NCBI GenBank assembly: GCA_012295275.1 | Contig: CM022670.1 | Span: 32,141,938-32,205,937 of the forward strand | DNA length: 64,000 nt | Direction: 5' to 3' | From: Chrysomallon squamiferum | Lineage: Eukaryota; Mollusca; Gastropoda; Neomphalida; Peltospiridae | Shown here: positions 1-13,424 of the stretch, one piece after another | Layout: every line of letters begins with the position of its first letter | How positions within the stretch are numbered: the first letter of the stretch is position 1 | Notes under the pieces: generated by a model | Told to the model about the DNA's origin: nothing | The model's database searches: none | Seen by the model: only the letters and a program-made list of their open reading frames with translations | Position numbers and translations under genes: made by a program

Positions 1-1199
1 ACCTTTTGCTTGAAACACAGCCCACACCCAGAAATACTGGTTTAAGCTCTCCACAAAATTAAGTTGTTGTGAATGGAACAGTTGAGAGAGAAACATGTTT
101 TGACAGACAGTATTTATCTACTGTGTTTATCAAAGGATTAAGGAAGAAAAAAAATAATCACAAATGACCAGCTTTTTAAAATATAGGATAAGTAAGTAAT
201 TTGAAGTATTACGAAGCATGAAGAATTATTCAAAAGATTCACTGGTTCAAATCAGTCTAATAAGCTATAGTTAATTAAAGATTTTTAAAATGATAAATAA
301 TGTTTATTTAATAACTCTTGAATGAATTTTTTAATTTTTTTTTTTTTTTTTTTAAATTGTATTTTACAAATTAAAACATATTTAAGACCAAATTAGAAAA
401 AAGAAGAAAAAAAGGATTAAATCAAAATATTAATAACAAGCTACCCCTACAAAATATGACACAAATTAGAAGAATGGTAAAGATTATTATTATTTAACAT
501 TTATATAATAATTAATCATACATTTAAAAATCAAATGAATATACTGGATTATTTTCTTCTATATATACATGTATATTTTAAAATTAATTTTTACTATAAT
601 TCATGAACATATTAAGTAGTACAATCCAGTAATCACATCTTCAACTAAACACTTGTTGTTGTTTTTTTAACCCACTGGCTAATGCTTTGTTTACAGTGGA
701 GTATCATTGAATACATTCAGATTTCATTTCATACATTGTGAACAATCTCAGAAAGAGGAAATAATTCAATGGATCCATTTAGATGGATTGATCCAGTAAC
801 CCATCAGGGCTAAGGCATATTTAGTTCCATTAAACTTTATCCTGCAGGGATTTATCCTTTTTATTTTATTTTTTTAAAACCCACATATGTGGAACTGGTA
901 GTAGAAGAAAACAAGGAACAAGGAGGAAAATAATAATTAATCATACTCAGAAGGTAATTACAGACACTGGACTCATTTTACTTCTTTTTTTATAAACCTT
1001 AGATGTTGAACATTATAAATATAATTATCTAGTTACATGTATTTAAGACCAAATAAGGCTTTGTAAATATGTTTCCCTAATGTTTGGAATTTGTCACAGT
1101 GATGTGTAAAAAGCAAACTGTCATCATTTAATTATTCATCAAAGGTTGTGATGAAAACTGTGAATCACACTAAACATAAAAGTCGTTACACACAAACTA

Positions 1200-1345
1200 C
1201 TAATCCCTGACTCAGTCTTTGTAATTCATTATTAACATCCATGTTACAGCTAATCCGTAACTCAACATGGGCTCACTGCTCATTTCACAACATCGGGGTT
1301 CCTCGGTGCAAACATTTGGATCCACAAAATGATCAACACAAACAA
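1200..1345. promoter_or_regulatory. higher-complexity non-coding island
   Basis: This block has balanced base composition and no simple repeat, unlike the A/T-rich flanks. It has no open frame worth calling. A conserved regulatory element is possible, but the only evidence is compositional contrast. Confidence 0.2.
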
Positions 1346-2999
1346 AAATTATGCCAAGTCACTAAGCCCAGCAGGGTGCTCACTACACTGTACTATAGTG
1401 GTTTTACTAAGTAATATTCAAACTAGATAACCCTGAAATTGGAATTATCTCATTTACTCCTTTCAACTTGTACAGAGGTTGTTAAGTTTAGTACATATAT
1501 TGTGTTGATTTCTAATGCTTCACTGAATCAAAGGATCAAGACCGGATAGGAAGGAAAATACTTGGGTACCTAAACTGAAAAAAAAAAACAACTAGAACAT
1601 AAAGATTAACTCTGCATGAGGTGATGTCGGTACACAGATTCACTATAAATATTTATAGCTTGACAAGTTGTCACAGATGTATACTAATTACATATTCTGT
1701 ACATGTATATATGTGTTTGAGTGTTTGTATGTTTGTATATATATCATACATAAACCTGTGATATATCAATGAATAAAAACTGAAAGACAACTGAATCAAT
1801 GAATTTTTTTGTATTTTAAACCTGAATGCATTTCTGTACTTGCTATAAGATATCATCAAATATTATGAGGGTTTTAAATTAATGATAATCTTTAGAAACA
1901 ATATAATTTTATATATATATAATGGGAAACAGACCAACATGTACACAATAAAGAACTGATCTTCTGATTTTCTAGTTAGTTATTACAAATTCCAAACTTC
2001 AGAGAATAAAGATGCTGCATGGCCTTAGTTGTGAGGCAAGTAGAGATTCAGAGAAACTTAAAACAGCACCACGGCACATACCTGTGTTTCAATGACCAAA
2101 TGGATGAGAAAACATTAAAATTAGTAGTAAATGTATCTGAAGTGGCTCAGGATAAATGTCCTGCCATCAAAATACATTCATCTGGGATACAGACCAGATA
2201 TTGCTTAATTCATTTAACAAATGAGTAAATAATTTGTTTATCATCTTATGTCTTGAGATAGAGAGAAAGAGAAATAGAAAAAACAGTTAAGTTGTAATAA
2301 AATATTACATGCTCCAAAAAGAAAAAGAAAAAGAAAAAGGGAAACACATTATAACAATTTAAATATTTTTAAATTACTATTAAATCAATATCTGTTTTAA
2401 TAATATCAACATTTAAGTTCACAAATGACAACTGTTATTTAATTATTTATAATTCATTTCACCATTTCTGTTCATTCCAGTAAATAATATTTAATAGTCT
2501 TTGCTCATTTGTACTAGATGCCAAAAAAAAAAAAACATTAACCTTGAATTATTCATTACTTTTATTATTTATTTTATTGTGTGTGGATGTGTTGTTGTTT
2601 TTAACATTTTGTATGCTCAACAGAAAAAAAGAAAAATTATTTAAAATGCCAGAATAAACTGTAAATAAACAACTACACAAAGCAAAAAAATACTAATAAT
2701 AATAATACTAATAAAAAATAATTAAATAAATTAAAAAAATAAAATGTGATGCGTAACTGGCCAATTTTCTGAAGAATTCAATAAAACTAGTTTGTATTCA
2801 AGTAAAAAAGAAACCTGTATCACGCATTACACTGACAGTAATTTTATTATCACACCTTGTTTTCTCTTCAACACATAACAAGGATGACAGAAGTTATTCT
2901 AGGTACATGTTATTGTGTCTTCATAAAGCACCAAATTTGGATACAAAATAAAAGTCTTGTGTATCCTAAATGGACTACACACCATGAACAGCTGGGATT

Positions 3000-3235
3000 G
3001 GTGATTATACATAGATTGCCACGTGCCATCAAAAAGCTGATAAACTCATAAATAGACCAAACACAATGGCCCATTGAAAGGGTGGCTAATGGTTGAGTGG
3101 TTATGTATACCCAGGGAGCAGGCCAGCTGTCGAGCTGACTGGGTTTTCTCACAGATAATTGCTTGGCTGCCCACCCTGTGAGAAAGGTGTTCGGGTATAA
3201 TTAGCTTGGTCGCACAATGCTACATAAGCTGCAGT
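3000..3235. promoter_or_regulatory. regulatory-like island with paired SOX-like sites
   Basis: A block of about 235 bp stands out from its A/T-rich surroundings. At 3064-3076 it carries CAATGG and CCATTG in inverted orientation with one base between, which resembles two facing SOX-type sites. A CACGTG E-box lies at about 3021-3026. The open frames across it on both strands are short and unlike any protein I know. The regulatory role is inferred from composition and motifs only. Confidence 0.3.
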
Positions 3236-4124
3236 ACAACAAAAATCTGTTGCAAAAACAAACATACACACGTTCTCTCTTAGTGGTATTTTTGTTGCAT
3301 TTTATTTTTATTTATTTATTTATTTATTTTTGTTTAAATTTATTTTCATATATATTATTTTTTAATATTTATTTACTTTAAATATTTTTATATACATTTT
3401 AAATAACTTAGAATATCCATTTATACTTTCTTTTCTTGTTGTTGCTGTTATTATTATTACTAAAACAAAATTCAGCATTATAAATCTATATTTAATTAAT
3501 ACAAATGGACATGAGGATTAATAAATCTGTATTTTCATTACAAGTGTAACATATAATTAATCAGATATGGTGCATATCACATTACAGGCCAATGTGTATG
3601 TAATGATAGATAATGGACTGCATTCAACTGTAACAGTTTTCAGTTGGCTGATTGGTGGAAAGTTGCATCAGCATTATTTCTGGTTTCAAATGAACTCTAT
3701 TGTAAATAACTTTCAGTGACATTGCCTTCTAAAAACTGTGTTGTTTATCAAAAAAAAAAAAAAAAAAAATGTAAAAAGTAAAACAAACTGCCTAGCAATT
3801 ATAGAAGCTAAGACAGAAATATGGGCAATAAATGAAACATGAAATAGTTAAGTAATTCAGAGTAAGATGGTTCCAAAAGATTCAAAGAAAAAGAAGAAAG
3901 AAGAAAGACCATCAGTAATATTTTAATGTGCTTTTAAAGGTCCTACAGACTTTCATGTTATTTTTTATAAAGATAAATAAGTAAGTTTTAAAAACATTTA
4001 TAATAATACTGCTAATGTCAACACTTAATTATTACCATAATACCTTTTTGTTAGAATACACAAATCTAACATGAATAAAACATACAGAATCAATTTATAT
4101 TCAGTGAATTTACATTTATAATAA

Positions 4125-4345
4125 ACTGTGATATTTTAATTCTGTATTCAAACATTAAAATTATCATTTTAGAATCAAAAAGAAGATTTGATTCTGTAAT
4201 TAATGAGATTTTTAATTTTATAATCTGTAAAATTTTCATTCAATAATCAGTGAGATTTCTATCCGTAATCAAACTGAGATTTGATACTGTAGTCAAAGGG
4301 TGAGATTTTGATTCTATATTCAAACAGATATGTTAATTCTATAAT
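4125..4345. repeat. degenerate minisatellite, about 25-27 bp unit
   Basis: Successive units of the form GAGATTT-GATTCTGTA-ATCAAA recur with a spacing of roughly 25-27 bases. The clearest run is 4250-4345. Copies are diverged, so the array is old. It ends just before the left arm of the inverted repeat at 4375. Confidence 0.6.
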
Positions 4346-4374
4346 CAATCAGATTAAGTTATATTTTCACAACT

Positions 4375-4466
4375 GTGAGGTAATTGTAACCTCACCGGTC
4401 AGTCACTGACACAGGTCACTTTCTGCACTGTTGGGTCATGACCGTGACAGTAATTTGTATCAGCTG
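4375..4466 (+). repeat. left arm of a long inverted repeat
   Basis: This 92-base arm matches the reverse complement of 5866-5951. Aligned by hand, 81 of 86 shared bases agree, with one 6-base gap; all five differences are transitions, and the inner 52 bases differ once. The arm contains the perfect palindrome GGTCATGACC at 4434-4443 and a near-palindrome at its outer end (GTGAGGT ... ACCTCAC). Similarity stops sharply at both ends. It could be a terminal inverted repeat of a 1.58 kb non-autonomous transposon, or an inverted duplicate of a regulatory element. Confidence 0.85.
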
Positions 4467-5539
4467 CTGGAAATTATCATCAGGAGAGTGATGTCAGGTT
4501 GATTTCAGCAGTTGTCAATAAAATTATGATTAATTTTTCAGTAACTAAAGCAAAGAAGTGTGTCATATTCACCTGATTTAAAAAAATAAGAATTTATGAA
4601 TTATTATCGCTCTCAGACAGTAATAAACAACTTTTATCAAAATTTATCAAAGATACATAGACAGTTTGAAATATGATCAGGGCATGATTAAAGTAATAAA
4701 AGTTAAAATGGGTCAGTTTCATAATCAGGTGGACATCATCAATGGCTGCAATGTTTGTCAGAATTGTATCCAAAGATAAACAAAAGATTCATAAAAAATA
4801 AATAAATAAATAAAATGACATTGATTTACTTACCATTATGGCTGTCAATAGAAACTGTATCAGAATTTCATATCTGTGGTGGTCAAAACAAAGTCAGGAC
4901 AAAGCTTACTTCAATGCCAAAAGTATCCACACATATTTACATGAAGCTGTATGAGGAATATCTGCAAATACAAGATAAAATATTTTATGAAAATACCCAG
5001 TGTCAAATGCAAATAGATAAATTGTTACTTTTATTCCTGCTAAAATTATTATTGATTTATTATCAGGTATATCAATGAAAATATTTTTCTGTAATAAAAT
5101 ATTGAAAATATGTTTGAAATTAATATGGCTATCTGTGGGGGTTTTTAATTTGTTTTTTTAATTTTTTTATTTATAGTAAAGGACTATTGTGTAATATTTT
5201 AATTCTTAATTAAAAAAAATAGTTAACTTTTTGTTTAATAACCACCACTGAAATATCAGTTTTTATTTTAGAACATAGTTTGTACTAATTGGTTATGTTA
5301 GACAGTTTCCCCCTTATGTTACCTATTAAGTGATGTCAGGAAAATTAATTTGACCAGTATTCATAAATAAATATATATTCATCAAAAAAAAAAAAATTTT
5401 TTTTTTTTAACTAAAATATAATTCCAAAATATTGAAAAGAGATTAATCCTTCAACCATAAATTACACTGATAAAAGTCCAAATTATTATTTTTTCTAACA
5501 AAATAAATCAATGTGCATTATGCATATTTTTCTTTAATC

Positions 5540-5960
5540 TCTCGATCGATCTCAATTACATCGGCCTCATGAAATGGAACATGAACAAAGCCGTTGATGA
5601 AGGCTGAATGTAATGAAAGCCATCACAATTCAGGTATCACAGCAAACACCGATCTCGTGTTGGGCTCAGGTGTGTTAGGGGCAGTCATTACTAGGAACTA
5701 ATTCAGGTGCAAATAAGCTAGAGTAGAAAAAATTGCATTTCAGATATTGTCAGCAAACATGCAAGGAATTATTCTGCTTGCTGAAAGGAAACAAGGCAGA
5801 GGCTGTGAGCCGCTGATTAATCGGTGTTTATTGACGATTTGCTCAGATCACACAGGCAGTGATCACAGCTGATACAAATTACTGCCACGGTCATGACCCA
5901 ACAGTGCAGAAAGTGACCAGCGACTGATCAATGAGGTTACAATTACCTCACGTTTTAGAG
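5540..5960. promoter_or_regulatory. large regulatory-like island next to the right arm
   Basis: About 420 bp of non-repetitive, balanced sequence contrasts with the flanking A/T DNA. It includes a FOX-like TGTTTATT and a homeodomain-like TAAT core near 5815-5832, and its right end is the right arm of the inverted repeat. No open frame of interest is present. A conserved non-coding element is the leading guess. Confidence 0.3.
5866..5951 (-). repeat. right arm of a long inverted repeat
   Basis: This is the 86-base partner of 4375-4466 in inverted orientation. It lacks six bases (ACACAG in the left-arm reading) and carries the GGTCATGACC palindrome at 5889-5898. I found no matching short direct repeats outside the two arms, so a target-site duplication is not supported. 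Confidence 0.85.
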
Positions 5961-8329
5961 CTGGGCTGTTGTTATATATACATCAGTATGTTGATGAACA
6001 GATTCAGGTTCAGAATTATAAATAATTTTCAAAAAAAACTAAATAATAAAAAAATAAATAAAATGTATTAAAAAAAGTTGTAATAAAAAAAGATACATAT
6101 TCTTTTTACGGGTTTTTAATTTCAGTTTCACAGCTTGTTATTATTGTTATTATTTTATGCAGCATTATTTCATGTGTGAATGTCTGGTTGTTTGTCATAT
6201 ATTACTTTAATAATTTCAAACATGGTATCATTGTTTACTAAAACTGTAGGAAAAGCAAATATTTTTAACTATAAATAAGTTCCTATTCTGTGTATAATAA
6301 TCTGAATACAGACTTCAATGAATTTAAAAAAAAAATAATAAAAAATTAGAAAGTTCAATTATAAATGACTTCAGTTTTTAAAATAAAATATATTTTATAA
6401 TTTCAAAATTATTTGGTTGTCTGCAATACATCTGTGACATTTTCCCTGACATTACACACTGCTGGTGACCAAACAATGCAATTGTGTTAGAAATTGTCTC
6501 TTCTGCTTGGTTAATTGTTAATGACACTAACAACACACGAAATGTTCTTCTTTAGAAATGAAATACAGATGCCCATGAAAACATCCATCAAATCTGACAG
6601 GCAATGGCGCTGAGAACATTTGTCATGTGTTTTTAATTCACTAACACAGTCAGCTACTGAGGCATTAATCAAAGTCAGAATAAGCATTAATTCTGCAAAT
6701 TATATTGATTTGAAAATTCAAGGAAAACATGTACACATAACACATTTGTATGTGTGTATAAATACACAATACTTCTGTACTCACAGACTAATGACACACA
6801 CACACACACTGTATACTATAAATCTGTTACATAATTATATATAAGATTTGAATGGACATTTTGAAATGAGTCTTTATTTCTTCTTTAACTGAATGATTAC
6901 TGTTACAAACAATTTGTCATCATGAATACAATATGCAACACTGGCAATATCTGTATGTTTTAAAATTAAACTGTTAACAGATATTAAAGTTCTAACTCAA
7001 GGCTTATAGGGTAGGAAAGCAACTCATGTTGAAGGTACAAGGTTATATATTTTTTCAAATCATTACATGCTCTGGGTGAGAGAAAGAAAGAAAGCTAGAC
7101 AGACAGACAGACAGACAGATAGAAGCAGAGATGCAGAATGAGAAAATGAAGGAAAAAGAGATTTGTAACTTACAAATAATCATGTAAAAAAAAAAGGATG
7201 TATGTATGACCATGTATCTGGAATTTTAAGCTGTATTTTCCTGTCACTAAAAATATTTAATGCAAATTGATGATACGTGACCTAAATTTCAAATATTAAT
7301 ACTTCCAAGTTATTTTGGTAATCCTATTTAGAAAGCAATAATAATTATAATAAAAACAGTTAATTGCTCTAATGTAAAATTAATGGAAGGAAAAAAATTT
7401 TTTTTACAATGTTATTTCTTTAAAAAACAATTTTATAAATAAATCTGCAGATAAGAAATCTCAGTAGGAGGTGGACTTTGTGACAATAAAAATTATAAAC
7501 ATGGCGCACACTTAGCTCACTTGTGATAACAGTACATTTTGTTTCCTATTCTGTCTTTTGTTTTCAAGTTAAAGTTCAAGAATATTTCACTAAGAGAACT
7601 GAAATTTCTTTGTTGTCCAATTCATTAGCCTGTGTATTATATTCAGTATATCATACCCTTGTAGCATATGTCACACACAAACAGTAAGTGCTTGGCACGC
7701 ACTGCTTGTTGACATGTGGTCCCAAGTGACAATCTATGGGCACCAACTTGCAAATTTATCTTAAAAGTAAACAAATTAAAGCAGGTGCTGCAGTGAACAG
7801 CTGCTACTGGGGATATCCTGGTCACTCGGAAAGATTTGAAACAGGCTAGGTCAACAGTAAATTAAATAACAGTTTTCTTTGTGTTAGATGTATATGCTGA
7901 TATTTGTACACGTTAATTTATTGTTCTCAGGCAACACCTGTATTGCTGTATCATTTCAGGATTTTTTTTTTTTTTTTTTTTTTTGCTCTCATAAATTAAA
8001 TAATAGTTGGGATATATTTATATTTTAGAGACAATACATGTTATTGTAATACCTTAAAGGTGGTATTCAAACAAATATAATTTGTGAGAAAAAGATAGGT
8101 AATATATTTTTAAATAAAGATAAATTTACTAATGGGAAAAGAAATTGAACAAGAAAAAGACAGGATTGAATAAATAAACACAAATACACAAACTTTATAA
8201 CAAATATAAAAATCAAGTTAATTTGGTCACTTAACTAACTAGACACAGTTAACAAAATTTCTGATTTGGGTTCATGTCAAATCATACATTCACAATATCA
8301 CTGAACCAGGTGTTAGCTCAAGGGAGACA

Positions 8330-8520
8330 ATCCTCTTTTTTTTCACCACCTGTATGCAGAGTCCAGTTTCAATGAAAGCCCAGTGGACACCAGATGGCGT
8401 TCACCTGCTCAAATGGAATGTTATCACTGTACAATGTGACTCTCCACCAGATTAAACCACTTTATGCCCCAATTTGCATACATAATCGAGTCGCGTGCTC
8501 CTTTCATGTTTTATGGACCA
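8330..8520. promoter_or_regulatory. regulatory-like island with a CTCF-like site
   Basis: The block contains CACCAGATGGCG at about 8388-8399, which resembles the core of the CTCF consensus, and E-box CACCTG motifs on either side (about 8344 and 8402). Composition is balanced against A/T-rich flanks. Insulator or enhancer function is inference from the motif alone. Confidence 0.3.
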
Positions 8521-9148
8521 TTTTTTAATTTTATGATTTTGAAGAATTTAAACTGTTCTTTTTATACCAATCCCTCATTTTAGATACACACTTGCAGTTT
8601 AAAACACTTCATTAATATACACTGTATATTTAATATGGTAATAAAATAATTATGTTAATGTTACATATAAAATAATTGTAAAACGTTTACATTTTCTTTT
8701 AATTAATTTTTGAAAGTGCCATTGATTTTTCTGGAATTTTAGATTACAATATCTGTTCTTCAGTTTTGATTTTCTAGCATTGATTGTGATCAAACAATAT
8801 TTTATTGATCAGGTAACATGTTGATTTATAAATTCTTCAATTTTTTTCTCCTAAAAAGTTTTAAATTATTTATTTTTTTATTTGTTTTTTAATTCATTCT
8901 GGTATCAAATCTTGAGACAACAATGTCAAACTTCATATATCAGATTTAAAACTGTCTTTAAGAAAATTATAATATTATCACATAAACAGTAGGTATAAAT
9001 ATTTTTAACCATAAGGTATATACCGATACATTAAATAAAAGTTTTCAGTCTGAAATCAGATTAAATAAATAAAATAAATTAAAATTATAAATAAATTTAA
9101 AAAGTATTATAATTGTTATTATTTTCAGAATACCAATCCATAAATACA

Positions 9149-9149
9149 G

Positions 9150-9178
<29 letters not shown>
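9149..9178 (+). repeat. (AAT)n microsatellite
   Basis: A perfect trinucleotide run of about nine units followed by poly(A). Confidence 0.9.
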
Positions 9179-9182
<4 letters not shown>

Positions 9183-9479
9183 TGAAAAAACAAACACACT
9201 ATTCCTGTCTTTTTTACATAAATGTATGAAAATTAAAAGGCACTGTATTTGAAATGCACAATTAAGAAATATTAAGACAAATTTATAAAGATTTTCTGTT
9301 CATACAATTCTGTAAAAAAAAAAAAAACCCCCAACAAGTAGAAGCAATAACAAATCTATCTTTATTTATTTATCTCTTTTTTTTTTTTTCTTTTCTTTTC
9401 TTTATAAATCTTCTCTTTCTTTCATCTTTCTTTCATCTTTCCCTTTCTGTCTGTTATACCTATATAAACTGCACAGTAT

Positions 9480-9790
9480 TTGAAACGGCTGAATAGTACT
9501 GCTTACAGCAATGTGAAGTATCTCTATTATCAAGTCACTCAGTCAAGTAAGAATTACTCAATGACACCAAGCAATTAGCGTGCCTGTCTGCTTCAGCACT
9601 TCAGTGTGGGCACCATAAACTAATCAGACAGAGGATGTTTATTACAGCACTGCAGCTGTGTCTGTCCCATCACTGTGTAAAAAGACCTTTTTACTAACAC
9701 CCGTATACCACACGCTTCCACATGACAAGTCAGATTTACTTCATAGACGCCACTTTCTTTGTTCAGTCGCGTGACTGACAAGATTCTTGG
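9480..9790. promoter_or_regulatory. higher-complexity non-coding island
   Basis: About 310 bp without simple repeats. It includes a homeodomain-type CAATTAG core near 9571. The minus-strand open frame at 9620-9802 begins with ATG, but no splice signals or protein similarity support it. Possibly regulatory. Confidence 0.25.
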
Positions 9791-10068
9791 CACACTTTTC
9801 AATAATAAAAAAAAAATATCAAAATACTAATTTTTTTTAAAATAATTTTGTGAAGTCAGCAATGTCCTCTTTTATAACCACCTGGCAAAGTTCCCATTTT
9901 AAAACTCCTCTTATTATTGATAATCTACTTTAAAAGAAAAGAAAAGAAAAAGAAACATGATAAGAGATATTTTTACAAGAGAACCCAGCCTACCACTCAG
10001 TCTAGTTATAAACTTAAACAGTGTGAAATATAATTATATATAACCTACACACTGAGACAGATATACGT

Positions 10069-10069
<1 letters not shown>

Positions 10070-10106
<37 letters not shown>
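10070..10106 (+). repeat. (AC)n microsatellite
   Basis: About 18 perfect AC units. Confidence 0.95.
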
Positions 10107-10107
<1 letters not shown>

Positions 10108-10797
10108 AACTTTTGTGAGTTAGAACATTTAAAGTTTAAAACTCACTAATATTCAGAACATGATATGCTTTTCTTTTTTCCTTCTAAAATTATTTTAAAA
10201 GTGTTCATCATAATTAGAAGTTTCTGAAAGTGCACTAAGAAAGTCAATATGTGATACATAAATGTAACACTGGTCTGTTTGTGTATATTAAATGCAAGTC
10301 TGTGAAGCAAGGGCTGTGAGGATCAGAAAGATTAATGAATCTTTTTTAATTTTGGCAGATGTTTTTGAAGAGATTAACATGTTTGTACTCAGATGAGGCC
10401 TGAAGGAAAATCAATATCTGTGAAAATGCATCACAACTCCCCAATTTAACAAACCAGGAATACAACATCTGGTTATTCACACATTAAAATTCACACTGCT
10501 TAGTGTGACGATGACTTACATTAAATATTGATGTATTTGGAAAATATCACTTTAAAAAAATATATATATATATTTATTTTTTTTAAAAGTTATTTATATT
10601 TGTAAATCTCTATTAATAACTGACACTTGTAAACAAGCAAATACACATAGACATACTCAGTATACACAAATACACATATTCAGTATATACAAACACACAT
10701 ACACATACTCAATATACACAAAGACATATACTCATTAATATATGCAAACATAGGAACATAACAAAATGTGGATTTTATAAACATACACCATTACAAA

Positions 10798-10842
10798 GAG
10801 ACACACACACTACTTTACACACACACACACACACACACACAC
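10798..10842 (+). repeat. (AC)n microsatellite, interrupted
   Basis: Two AC runs separated by a short TACTTT interruption. Confidence 0.9.
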
Positions 10843-11385
10843 AATCTGACACTAAATAATATATACACACATTTCATCCTTTAATTATTATTTGTTCTCT
10901 TTCTCATACACAAATACACACACATGCACACACACAATGTCACAATTAATAAATAAAATTTAATTTCACACTATAAATACAATGACTATTTTCACCAGCT
11001 CATGATAACAAAGACAACAAATGGAAGCTATTTATAACCAAGTAAATAGATGATGAATCAATTCTCCAATTCAAAGAAAAAAAAGTAAACTGGAAAAAAT
11101 GAGAGGGTGCAGATGGGAGTGTTAATCTGTGGAAATAATTAATCCAATAAAGACGTTGTGACAACCAGTTTTAAAAATTACTTCTGATGATGAACATTAG
11201 CAAAGTGTAAAACACTGGAAGACAGATTTAATATGTACACATTTATATAACTGACTGGTGTTACAGCACTCAGATTCAGTACATTTCTGAAATAAATTTT
11301 ATTACTAAAAAAAAAAAAAATCCATTTTTAAATTAATATTTTTGTTTGTTTGCTCCACACTTTTTGAGTTATGAAACTCTTAAAA

Positions 11386-11390
<5 letters not shown>

Positions 11391-11427
<37 letters not shown>
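11391..11427 (+). repeat. (AAT)n microsatellite
   Basis: About twelve AAT units, ending before a non-repetitive stretch. Confidence 0.9.
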
Positions 11428-11429
<2 letters not shown>

Positions 11430-11729
11430 CTATAAATAAATTTTAAAATGAATGATTACTTGTAATACAATGCCTTAATACATTTTGATATATTTATATG
11501 TTTACATAACAAATAATCTGCAAAACAGAAAATCTGCTGTTTACCCTATTAGTTATTTGTTTTATTTACTTCATAAAAGTAAACAAAATTTTAATAAACA
11601 AAGAACACTGGCTGGACCAGTAATAATAATTATGATGATGATGACTACAGAGAAGATTTAACTGTATTAAAAAAATGAAAATGCTATGATAATTCACTAA
11701 GTAACTTATAATCTATATACAGCTGACAG

Positions 11730-11910
11730 AACCACCCTTATGCGGACCCTCATCATCTATAGAGTTCTGAGGACAAACATTAAAACATGTGGCAGATGGG
11801 GAGCTCATTTGAATAATTAATGGTGGGAAAGGATGCCAGGCCGACCTGAGATTGTGTGCTGTACTGAGATAGCGTTTCTCAAAGAGAAAATCAATTCTTG
11901 GTGGATGTGA
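11730..11910. promoter_or_regulatory. higher-complexity non-coding island
   Basis: A balanced block of about 180 bp with E-box like CAGCTG and CAGATG motifs and a homeodomain-like ATTAAT. There is no coding signal. The regulatory label rests on composition and motifs. Confidence 0.25.
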
Positions 11911-12464
11911 TCTGAAATTTTAATGATGAAAAATATTCAATTTCAAACTGCATGACCCTGAACTTATTGTGAGGATTTTGAAACAAATTCTTGTTTTATT
12001 TGTATTCGGGTAAGCTTGTCTTGCTGAATATTGAAAAATTGATCTGAGAGAATGAACAATATGGGGTAGCTGAATAGGAAAAAGAAATGAAATAACAACA
12101 CCATCATTTTAAAAAAAATAAAAATATAAAAATAAAAATATATTGTTTTTTTGGTATTATTCCACATCCTATCTACAGTAATAAAAAAAAGCTGTTATTT
12201 AATTTATCTGAATTGTTTTTTTAAAACTCCATAAAGATATTTTTAAAGAAAAATAAAACATTTATAAATCTATAAAACAGTAAATGAATATTTATTTCAA
12301 ATACAACACTTTTTTTTTTTTTCTGCTCAAATAACACTATTCTTAAACAATGAAATGATTATTATATACTTTGGCTGAATTCAGTCTGCACAAAATTTCT
12401 AACTAATAAAGGTGTGAAACCTGATTTCCCCAAAAGAAATATTCTGTCATCATTATTTCTCTGT

Positions 12465-12540
12465 GTTAATGTCGCCATTAACCAGACCTGAAACCCACGC
12501 TGGAAGATGCAGGAAAAGGAGCACTCACATTTTTTATTAG
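12465..12540. promoter_or_regulatory. short higher-complexity island
   Basis: About 75 bp of balanced sequence including GCCATTAACC, within A/T-rich DNA. No open frame. Function unknown. Confidence 0.15.
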
Positions 12541-13424
12541 TGCATTTGTACTGGCTAAAAGTGTTGATTTTGGTTGAGAAAGAGAGAAAGGAAAAAGTTC
12601 AAAAAGCCAAATGTGTTTTTTTACCTGACTAGTTTAATGGGTGGTCCCAGAAACATATGTCCAAAATGGATTATCTTCAAAATGATCTTTTAAGATGGAA
12701 CTGGTGTAGATAAAACCCCACATGGAGTGGAGAAAAGAGAAAGAATGTTAACACATATTTCAAAGAAAAACAAAAATATAACTTTTAACTTGAAAATTTG
12801 AAAAATAAAATAAAATAACGTTTTTCATTTAAAACTCATTACTGTACAGATATATATCTCCTATACTGTGTATAACATGGTGCTAGTGTGCATGCGTGCA
12901 TACATGTATATTCAGGTTTATAGATGTAAGTACATGTAGATACAAAATGTAATACTGATAAATTCAAAACAGTTGTTGAAATTCTTAACACTCATATGTA
13001 CACCTTTCAAAATGACAGTTAATGAAAAGATAAAACCATTTGAAACATTTCACCATATGATGTTATCAGTAATAGTTTAACTTAAAATTAATTAATAACT
13101 GCATGTTAGTTCTTTTCTTTATAGCTAATACAGCCATTATATTTTGTATGTATTATGCAGGCATGTCATTAAACAAAAGTACCACTGAACATAAAACAAA
13201 TTCATCATTCAAAGAAAAGCAAATGATTAAAAACAAAAATAAAAATAAAAACAAAAAAAGACCCACACAGTTCAGGCATTTTAAATACATAATTATTCCA
13301 TTAATATTTTATTAACTGTCAACAATATATTTTGATATTTTACACAGTAAAATAAAAACTTGTAATACATGTCAGTCTAACCCAGGCACATACAAATAAG
13401 GGTTTTATGGCATTCAAATGCATC

